Of a DNA stretch of 64,000 bases, positions 58,912 through 64,000 are shown piece after piece. The stretch covers positions 1 through 64,000 of the forward strand of contig JBDHRX010000002.1 of assembly GCA_039807785.1 (NCBI GenBank). The letters run 5' to 3'. Position 1 is the first letter of the stretch; every line of letters begins with the position of its first letter. The stretch is from Zeimonas sp039807785. Lineage in GTDB: Bacteria > Pseudomonadota > Gammaproteobacteria > Burkholderiales > Burkholderiaceae_E. A program made the position numbers and the translations under genes. The notes under the pieces were generated by a model that worked only from the letters and a program-made list of their open reading frames with translations, searched no databases and had not been told where the DNA came from.

Positions 58912-60303
58912 ATGCTTGATCGGAAACTCGGATTCGCAGTGGGATGTCTGGCGATCGCCCTGTCCGGATGCGGCGGTGGGGGCGGTGGCGATGCGGTCGG
59001 ATCGGGTGCCGATCTTCGCTTGGCGGGGGAGAGCGCGACGACGAAGCCGATGGATTCGACGACGGGGTCTTCGTCGTCCGAGTCGACGACCGGCGCGGTA
59101 ACGCCGCCCGTCAAGGAATCCGGCACGAACGAGGGATCGACCTCGACGACGGGTAGCCCCCCATCGCTGCCGACCGTGGTGGCTCCGTATGATCCGGGCG
59201 CGCTGCCGGTGGTCGGGGGCGAGCCTTCGGCGAGCGCGTCGTGGCCGGCCTGGCGGAAGTCGATGAGTCGTTGGCAGTGGCATCGGATTGCGGGCACCGA
59301 CCTGTCGACGGTAGTGCCGAATCCGTCCGTGCCCGGATCGCTCGCCACGCGTATCGACGCCTGGAACGGTCTCGCTGCCGACCCGCGCAGCAACCGCCTC
59401 TATTCGGCTGCGAACGGCGGTCATGCCGACTATTCCGGGAACGAGGTGGTGGAGCTCGACCTGTCGGCCGCGTCGCCCGCGTGGCGGCTGCTGCGCGCCC
59501 CGACGCCGACCGCCAGCATCGTTGCTTCCGACGGTAACAGGGGCGTCTACGCCGACTACTACCTGGACGGCCGCCCCGCGTCCACCCATACCTATTACGC
59601 GCTGCAGTTCATCGCGAGTCGCAATGCGATCTTCAAGTTCGGCGCGGGCTCACTCTGGGGTACCGGTAACGAGAGCAACTGGAAGACCGATGCTTTCTCG
59701 CTGGCGAGCGGCGACTGGCATTCGGCGGGCACCTGGCCCGATGTGACGGACAAGCGCGGCGGCGCGATCGCGGCGCCGGTGTGCAAGCATCCGAATACCG
59801 AGGAGGTCTACGCCGCGACGCCGGCCGGCCTGAAGCGGTTCAATCCGGCCTCGGGGACCTACAGCTCGCTTGCCGGATGGCCGGACAACTCGACCGCGGT
59901 GTACGCGCGTGCCTGCGCCGTCGATCCGGACCGGAATCGAGTCGTATTCTTCGGCGATGCGTACCGGACACCCGCGGGGGGGCTGGCTTACGACATCGGG
60001 TCGAACGCGTTCTCCCGAGTGGCTTTTTCCGGAGCGGCCGGCACGATCACGGCACCGTCGTATCACTATGCGTGGTACGAGGCGAGGATCGGGAGGTTCC
60101 TGCTGAAGACCACCTCCGGCGACAAGGTCTACCAGATCGATCCGGAGACCTTCGCGGCCTCCCAGGTGGGGACTTCCGGGGGCGAGACCATGCCGGACGC
60201 CGCCAATGGCGTCCAGACGCGCTGGCAGCGCCTGCCGAACCTCGGCGGCTACGCCTACTATCCGCGTAGCGGATCGGGCGTCTGGTTCCTCGCGGTGGAG
60301 TGA
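58912..60303 (+). CDS. Glycine-rich lipoprotein with beta-propeller-like repeats
   Basis: This 463-residue protein has a lipoprotein signal ending LSGCGGGGGG (Cys near 20), then a Ser/Thr/Gly-rich linker (25-105). The rest shows repeated segments of Kelch/propeller type (AADPRSNRLYSAANGGHADYSGNE is the first, near 150-173; later AVDPDRNRVVFFGDA and EARIGRFLLKTTSGDKVYQI), suggesting a blade-based surface domain. Function is unknown. It is the only + strand gene between 51.3 and 64 kb. Confidence 0.7.
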   Translation: MLDRKLGFAVGCLAIALSGCGGGGGGDAVGSGADLRLAGESATTKPMDSTTGSSSSESTTGAVTPPVKESGTNEGSTSTTGSPPSLPTVVAPYDPGALPVVGGEPSASASWPAWRKSMSRWQWHRIAGTDLSTVVPNPSVPGSLATRIDAWNGLAADPRSNRLYSAANGGHADYSGNEVVELDLSAASPAWRLLRAPTPTASIVASDGNRGVYADYYLDGRPASTHTYYALQFIASRNAIFKFGAGSLWGTGNESNWKTDAFSLASGDWHSAGTWPDVTDKRGGAIAAPVCKHPNTEEVYAATPAGLKRFNPASGTYSSLAGWPDNSTAVYARACAVDPDRNRVVFFGDAYRTPAGGLAYDIGSNAFSRVAFSGAAGTITAPSYHYAWYEARIGRFLLKTTSGDKVYQIDPETFAASQVGTSGGETMPDAANGVQTRWQRLPNLGGYAYYPRSGSGVWFLAVE

Positions 60304-60310
60304 GGTCGCT

Positions 60311-61003
60311 TCAACCCTTCGGCGCCTGGACCAGCACCTTAGGTCGATTCGCCTCGCTGACGCTGAAGTGAATGTACGGCGACGTCGAGGCGAGCAGCAA
60401 CTGGGCCTTCCCCACGGTGAGGATCAACGCCCATCCGACGCGGCGTGCCCCCATCCGTTCGTGCGCGCGTCGCGACGCCATGTTGTCGAACGCGACCCAG
60501 CTCAGGGTGGTCTCGATGCCTCGCTCCTGGAGATACGATTTCGCATGACTCCATAGCCGGCCGAATGTCCGGCCCATCCGGAACGGCGGCGCGACGAAGA
60601 CGTCGAAGTCCCAGGATGCGCGTCCTTGCGGAAGGGGGACGAAGTCGCAGCGCACCAGCCGCTCGCGCAGCGATTCGAATTGCAGCCACATGAAGCCGGC
60701 CAGTTGATCGCCGTTGAAGGCGGCGATGCAGGTGCTGCCCTGCTCGAATCGCTCCGGAATCGCGCCGAGGGGGCGCCCGAACGACGCATCGGGGACCTGC
60801 CCAGGACCGGCCAGCTCGGTGCGGATCCTGTCTTCGTCGCGACGTTTGATCGTCGAGATCTGCTCGACCGGCTGAGCGTAGAACCACAGTGCAGTGAAAC
60901 GAATGCACCCGCGTGAAACCAGGCTTAGGCCGCGGTCGACGACGTAAGCCAGCCAGCCAGCGAGTCCGATGCTCCGGAGGTCACGGGCAAGCGTTCGAAT
61001 CAT
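60311..61003 (-). CDS. GNAT-family acetyltransferase
   Basis: This 230-residue protein starts at ATG 61003, because the open frame upstream overlaps the next gene. A GNAT core spans about 75-190: CIAAFNGDQLAGFMWLQF, DFDVFVAPPFRMGRTFGRLW and LSWVAFDNMASRRAHERMGARRVG, the last being the typical acetyl-CoA-site strand-helix. It probably acylates an amine or sugar. It sits 7 bp from the convergent lipoprotein gene. Confidence 0.78.
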   Translation of the reverse strand: MIRTLARDLRSIGLAGWLAYVVDRGLSLVSRGCIRFTALWFYAQPVEQISTIKRRDEDRIRTELAGPGQVPDASFGRPLGAIPERFEQGSTCIAAFNGDQLAGFMWLQFESLRERLVRCDFVPLPQGRASWDFDVFVAPPFRMGRTFGRLWSHAKSYLQERGIETTLSWVAFDNMASRRAHERMGARRVGWALILTVGKAQLLLASTSPYIHFSVSEANRPKVLVQAPKG

Positions 61004-61025
61004 GCCCAGGCGCCGATTCTTCGCA

Positions 61026-62102
61026 TCATGACTGCAACGTGGATGAATGTGGAGCGTCACGTTCGGGCTTACGGAGCGATCGGCGAACTCTCTTGATCGC
61101 CTCCCAGACCGTGAGCGCTCCGGCATATCGGAACCAGGTCACGTGGTACATGCGGCGGATCTCCTCGGTCCACCTCAGGTGCCAGTCCATGACGCGTCCG
61201 TAGAACTCGATCCGCCTGCACCATCCTTCCGAATAGAGGCGCTTGAAGGCCATCTCGCGCATCAGGAACGCCGGCGAAAAGTCCTTGTAGTCGGCGTCGT
61301 AGGTGGTCTTGAGGATGACGATCTCCTCGTCGCCGCAGACGCACAAGTCGGTGGCCGCGACCTCGTCGTCGATCACCAGTTGATAGCAGCGCGCCTTGCC
61401 GCGCCGGGCGAAGCGTTCGAGCAGGCGTGCATAGAACCGGCCTTGATCGTTGTCGGGCGTGATCGCGGTACCGCCCGAGGCCTTCCAACTGCGCGACTCG
61501 ATCCGGCCGTAGGTCGAAACGGCCTCGGCGATCCCCGCGGGATCGGTCACCAGTCTCAGCGTCGCGGTCTTTCCCGCGTTGGCGACCTTCGCGTAGGCGC
61601 GCTTGATGTTGTGGCGCAGGTTCGATCCGCGCGCCTTCCAGTATGCGTCCCAGTCGCCATCGATCGTGATGCGCGCGGTATCGATGTAGTCGGTCACCTG
61701 CAATCCGCCCTGTGGCGACGGGCGCGCGAGCAGGTCGGGGTCCTGCTGGGTCACGGCAAGCGAAAGCGTCCAGGGCGTCTGTGCCTGCGACAGCGTGCGC
61801 AACAGATCTCCGATCGGCTCCTCCGGGCGTTGCAGCCAGAATCCGATCGGGGCCTGCGACGGCTGGAACGTGGTCGTTCGCATGCCGTCGACCTTGGCGG
61901 TGACGCACAGGGCGACGAGGTCTTCGGCCTTCCTGCAGAGGCACAGGGTCGCCTGGCCGGCGTCGAAGATCTCCAGCGCCGAACGCAGGAAGTCCGGGTG
62001 CAGCAGGGGGGTCCCGCCGTGCGCCTGGTACATCCGCTCCCAGAGCTCGAGCTCCGCGGAAGCCGCGGTGACCGGGAGCAGTTCCCACCGATAGGTTGCC
62101 AT
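61026..62102 (-). CDS. BioF2-like GNAT acyltransferase (FemAB/CelD type)
   Basis: This 358-residue double-GNAT protein has LELWERMYQAHGGTPLLHPDFL near the start, YWKARGSNLRHNIKRAYAKV near 154-173, and a C-terminal GNAT core (ARCYQLVIDDEVAATDLCVC, ILKTTYDADYKDFSPAFLMREMAFKRLY) typical of the Acetyltransf_6/BioF2-like proteins of exopolysaccharide loci. It probably transfers an acyl or aminoacyl group to a sugar. It lies 22 bp upstream of the next acetyltransferase gene. Confidence 0.85.
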   Translation of the reverse strand: MATYRWELLPVTAASAELELWERMYQAHGGTPLLHPDFLRSALEIFDAGQATLCLCRKAEDLVALCVTAKVDGMRTTTFQPSQAPIGFWLQRPEEPIGDLLRTLSQAQTPWTLSLAVTQQDPDLLARPSPQGGLQVTDYIDTARITIDGDWDAYWKARGSNLRHNIKRAYAKVANAGKTATLRLVTDPAGIAEAVSTYGRIESRSWKASGGTAITPDNDQGRFYARLLERFARRGKARCYQLVIDDEVAATDLCVCGDEEIVILKTTYDADYKDFSPAFLMREMAFKRLYSEGWCRRIEFYGRVMDWHLRWTEEIRRMYHVTWFRYAGALTVWEAIKRVRRSLRKPERDAPHSSTLQS

Positions 62103-62118
62103 CTTCAGGTTCTCGGGA

Positions 62119-63324
62119 TCACTTGGCTTCGGCGCCGACGATCGAAAGAACGGTGCGCGCGATCCAGTCGCGTTCCCCGGCGCTCAGGCTCTGGTGGCAG
62201 GGAATCTGGATCAGGCTGCGCCGGTATCGCCGGGAGACCGGGCAAACGGATTCGTCGCACCCGGGAAACGATGTTTCCCATCGATAGACGGGGACGCCCC
62301 GGGCCTTCAGCGCCGGGAAGCTGCGGTCCGGATCGGGGATCTCGATCGCGAGGACGTAGGGGACGTCCATCGGGCCAAGGCCGTCGATGGGGAAGCGAAC
62401 GTTGCGCGCGGCGCCGATCCGGCTGCGCAGCTCGAGCCAGTTCCTGCGCCTTGCCGCGGCGATGGAAGAGCGCCCGGCATGGCGCGCAAGCGTGCGGGCG
62501 AGCAGGGTTGCGCCGGTATCGACGAAGGCAGGCTCGAAGTCGATGCCGCCGTAGCGCGCGCCGGATGACGTGGGTGCCTCGTCGCCGTGGCTTCCGCCCC
62601 CGCGCTTGGCGAGACGGCGGAGCAGGCCGAGCGCGGGCCGGGCGGCCCGGGCCAGCCACGGCCAGCGCCCGTAGTCGAAGGCGTATTCGCTCGCCTCGAC
62701 CAGGGCGCGCAGCTCGGCGCCGAGCGGGGGGCGCTTCGGCCGGGGCCACCGCTTCGTTTCGATTCTGGAAGCCAGGACACCGCCGTCGAAGGCGGCGAAG
62801 AACTTCGGCGCGCTGGCCACCATGAAGTCGCTGTTCGCGCCCAGGGCGGCCGGGGCGCCGATCGCCAGGAACGCATGCGCGCAGTCCTCGACGATGGCCC
62901 AGCCGGATCGCCGGGCGAGCTCGGCGATGCTCGTGGTTTGTCGCCAGTGCCCGAAGTACTGGGGAACGAGGATCAACCGGGTCTGGGCGTCCGCGACCGA
63001 AGCCAGATGTTCCGGGTCGATCGAGAGATCCTCGCGGATGCGGTAGGGGATGATCCGGGCGCCCAGCCACGCGAGGGGCGAGACCATCGATTCGCAGTGG
63101 TACATGGGCACCAGGACGCTCGATCCGGGCCCCACGCCGGCCAGCATGGCCGCCTGCGCGATGGCCGAGCGGCCGTTCGCGAACCAGGCGACGTGGGGAA
63201 GGTCGAGGATCGACGCCACCTCCGACGGGGATCGGTCGCGGTCTTCGGTGCCGGAGATCAGTGCTCTCAGGGGGGCGACCGGCCGCACATCGCGGTAGTC
63301 GGTCGCTCCGCTCACTGGGGCCAT
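62119..63324 (-). CDS. DegT/DnrJ/EryC1/StrS-family aminotransferase-like protein
   Basis: This is a 401-residue protein from ATG 63324 (GTG 63315, overlapping the upstream stop, is an alternative). PLP-fold features include FANGRSAIAQAAMLAGVGPGSSVLVPMYHC, VPQYFGHW, IVEDCAHAFLAIG (Asp) and the lysine in ASAPKFFAAFDGG near 168-180. The family makes amino sugars. The lysine loop differs from the usual SxHxxK, so the activity could be changed. It overlaps the TPR gene by 13 bases. Confidence 0.83.
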   Translation of the reverse strand: MAPVSGATDYRDVRPVAPLRALISGTEDRDRSPSEVASILDLPHVAWFANGRSAIAQAAMLAGVGPGSSVLVPMYHCESMVSPLAWLGARIIPYRIREDLSIDPEHLASVADAQTRLILVPQYFGHWRQTTSIAELARRSGWAIVEDCAHAFLAIGAPAALGANSDFMVASAPKFFAAFDGGVLASRIETKRWPRPKRPPLGAELRALVEASEYAFDYGRWPWLARAARPALGLLRRLAKRGGGSHGDEAPTSSGARYGGIDFEPAFVDTGATLLARTLARHAGRSSIAAARRRNWLELRSRIGAARNVRFPIDGLGPMDVPYVLAIEIPDPDRSFPALKARGVPVYRWETSFPGCDESVCPVSRRYRRSLIQIPCHQSLSAGERDWIARTVLSIVGAEAK

Positions 63325-63953
63325 TTCCCGGCCCGCTGGATGCGTCGCTTCAGTCCGTCGAAAGGAATGCCCAGGGTCTCGGCCCGCTGCGCGAACTTGA
63401 TCGCCTCGTCGTAGCGTCCGAGCTCGAGGTAACCGATCCCGAGGTTGTAGACCACTTGCCCGTTGTCGCCGCTCGACTGCTCGGCGAGCCCCAACTGCAA
63501 CTCGGCTTCCTTGCCGCGCTTCGCTTTCGCCAGGTAGATGCCGTAGAGGACATGGACCATCGGGTCGTCGCGCGCGAAGCGTTCGGCGCGATCGAAGTAG
63601 CACTCGATCGGATACTTCGCGCCCGACGGTTGCGATTGCCGTGTCCGCTCGCCGAGGCGGACCATCGCCATCAACGCACGGTGATGGTTCGGGATTGCCC
63701 GGAGCGTGTAATCGATGTCGCTGGCCAGCGTGCCCGTGGCTCCGCTTCGAAGCGCTTCCACGGCTGGAGGAAAATGAGCTTTCTCCACCAAGTGCTTGGC
63801 GTCGGCAGGGATCGTTCGATAGTCGAAGGGTCCGAAAGCATTCTCGAGAGCGCCACACAGGCCGAGTCCCGGTGTTCCTTGCGAGAGCGCCGCGCCGTGC
63901 CAGGCGAGGACGCCCGCCACGGCCAGGGTTGACAGAAGGCGACTAGGCATCAT
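63312..63953 (-). CDS. Exported TPR protein
   Basis: This 213-residue protein has a signal peptide (1-25, LLSTLAVAGVLAWHGAALSQG) and tetratricopeptide-like repeats toward the C-terminus (DPMVHVLYGIYLAKAKRGKEAELQL and VVYNLGIGYLELGRYDEAIKFAQRAETLG). TPR proteins often scaffold polysaccharide export or assembly. It overlaps the DegT gene at its stop, and a further gene at its start. Confidence 0.78.
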   Translation of the reverse strand: MMPSRLLSTLAVAGVLAWHGAALSQGTPGLGLCGALENAFGPFDYRTIPADAKHLVEKAHFPPAVEALRSGATGTLASDIDYTLRAIPNHHRALMAMVRLGERTRQSQPSGAKYPIECYFDRAERFARDDPMVHVLYGIYLAKAKRGKEAELQLGLAEQSSGDNGQVVYNLGIGYLELGRYDEAIKFAQRAETLGIPFDGLKRRIQRAGKWPQ

Positions 63954-64000
63954 CGAGCGTTTCGACGAAACGGGCCAGCGTGCCGAAGGTCCCGAAGACC
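63943..64000 (-). CDS. C-terminal end of an unidentified protein
   Basis: The last 18 codons of a minus-strand frame enter from the right edge and end at TAG (63945-63943), overlapping the TPR start by 11 bases. The visible end is VFGTFGTLARFVETLDDA. It is too short to identify; an amphipathic helix of this type could end a carrier protein, but that is a guess. Confidence 0.4.
   Translation of the reverse strand, partial: VFGTFGTLARFVETLDDA

Noticed and set aside
1..64000. Prophage, transposon or integrative element in the window
   Set aside because: No integrase, transposase, phage structural gene or attachment-site repeat was seen.
24530..64000. Exosortase (XrtA/EpsH) or PEP-CTERM substrate gene
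   Set aside because: Companion families are present, but no multi-pass exosortase with its Cys/Arg/His motif and no PEP-CTERM tail was found on either strand.

Overview
The window is very GC-rich, tightly packed DNA with many 4-base ATGA/GTGA gene overlaps and frequent GTG starts. It looks like a chromosomal segment of a betaproteobacterium, probably order Burkholderiales. This rests on gene content (isocitrate lyase, a TRAP transporter operon, a Tad pilus locus, and glycosyltransferase/hydrolase genes of the exosortase-A-associated type) and is an inference, not a taxonomic placement. No insertion sequences, integrases, rRNA operons or CRISPR arrays were seen.

Layout. (1) 1-12.4 kb, core and metabolic genes: a DUF2946 fragment, tRNA-Ser(UGA), a quinone-oxidoreductase-like dehydrogenase, the queuosine-precursor transporter yhhQ with a preQ1-riboswitch-like pseudoknot over its start codon, an FtsX-type permease, a DUF4124 protein, rmuC, an SDR-dctP-dctQ-dctM operon behind a perfect 20-bp palindrome, and aceA with a strong terminator. 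(2) 12.5-24.4 kb, a Tad (type IVb) pilus locus on the + strand: two Flp-like prepilins, three TadE/TadG-like proteins, CpaB, the secretin CpaC/RcpA, an FHA-CpaF ATPase fusion, TadB, TadC, and DUF192 and TPR proteins. No prepilin peptidase and no TadZ/CpaE are in view. (3) 24.5-45.2 kb, a run of 21 genes on the - strand. Its upstream part (38.1-45.2 kb) looks like nucleotide-sugar tailoring: C-methyltransferase, epimerases, a sugar-1-phosphate nucleotidyltransferase, PIG-L deacetylase, class III aminotransferase and a DUF4910 peptidase-like protein. Its downstream part holds a glycosyltransferase, AsnB, two acyl carrier proteins, a NadE-like ligase and an AAC(3)-type acyltransferase. It also holds a complete small fatty-acid cycle (KAS III, ketoreductase, FabZ-like dehydratase, FabL-like enoyl reductase), a methyltransferase-kinase fusion and two alpha/beta hydrolases. 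(4) 45.3-51.2 kb, a + strand operon: two glycosyltransferases (one of the exosortase-A-associated TIGR03087 type), an AsnB-like protein without the glutaminase cysteine, and the hydrolase-2/hydrolase-1 pair. (5) 51.3-64 kb: a carbamoyltransferase-DUF5989-SxtJ cassette with an SGNH hydrolase, two glycine-rich lipoproteins, a glycosyltransferase, two GNAT-type acyltransferases, a DegT aminotransferase, a TPR protein and the end of another gene.

Taken together, 24.5-64 kb reads as a biosynthetic locus for a surface glycan or glycoconjugate. Its sugars would be aminated, C-methylated, N-acylated with a locally made short acyl chain, amidated and carbamoylated. Exosortase-A-type accessory hydrolases are present twice, but no exosortase, chain-length protein, flippase or polymerase lies in the window, so the locus probably extends beyond 64 kb.
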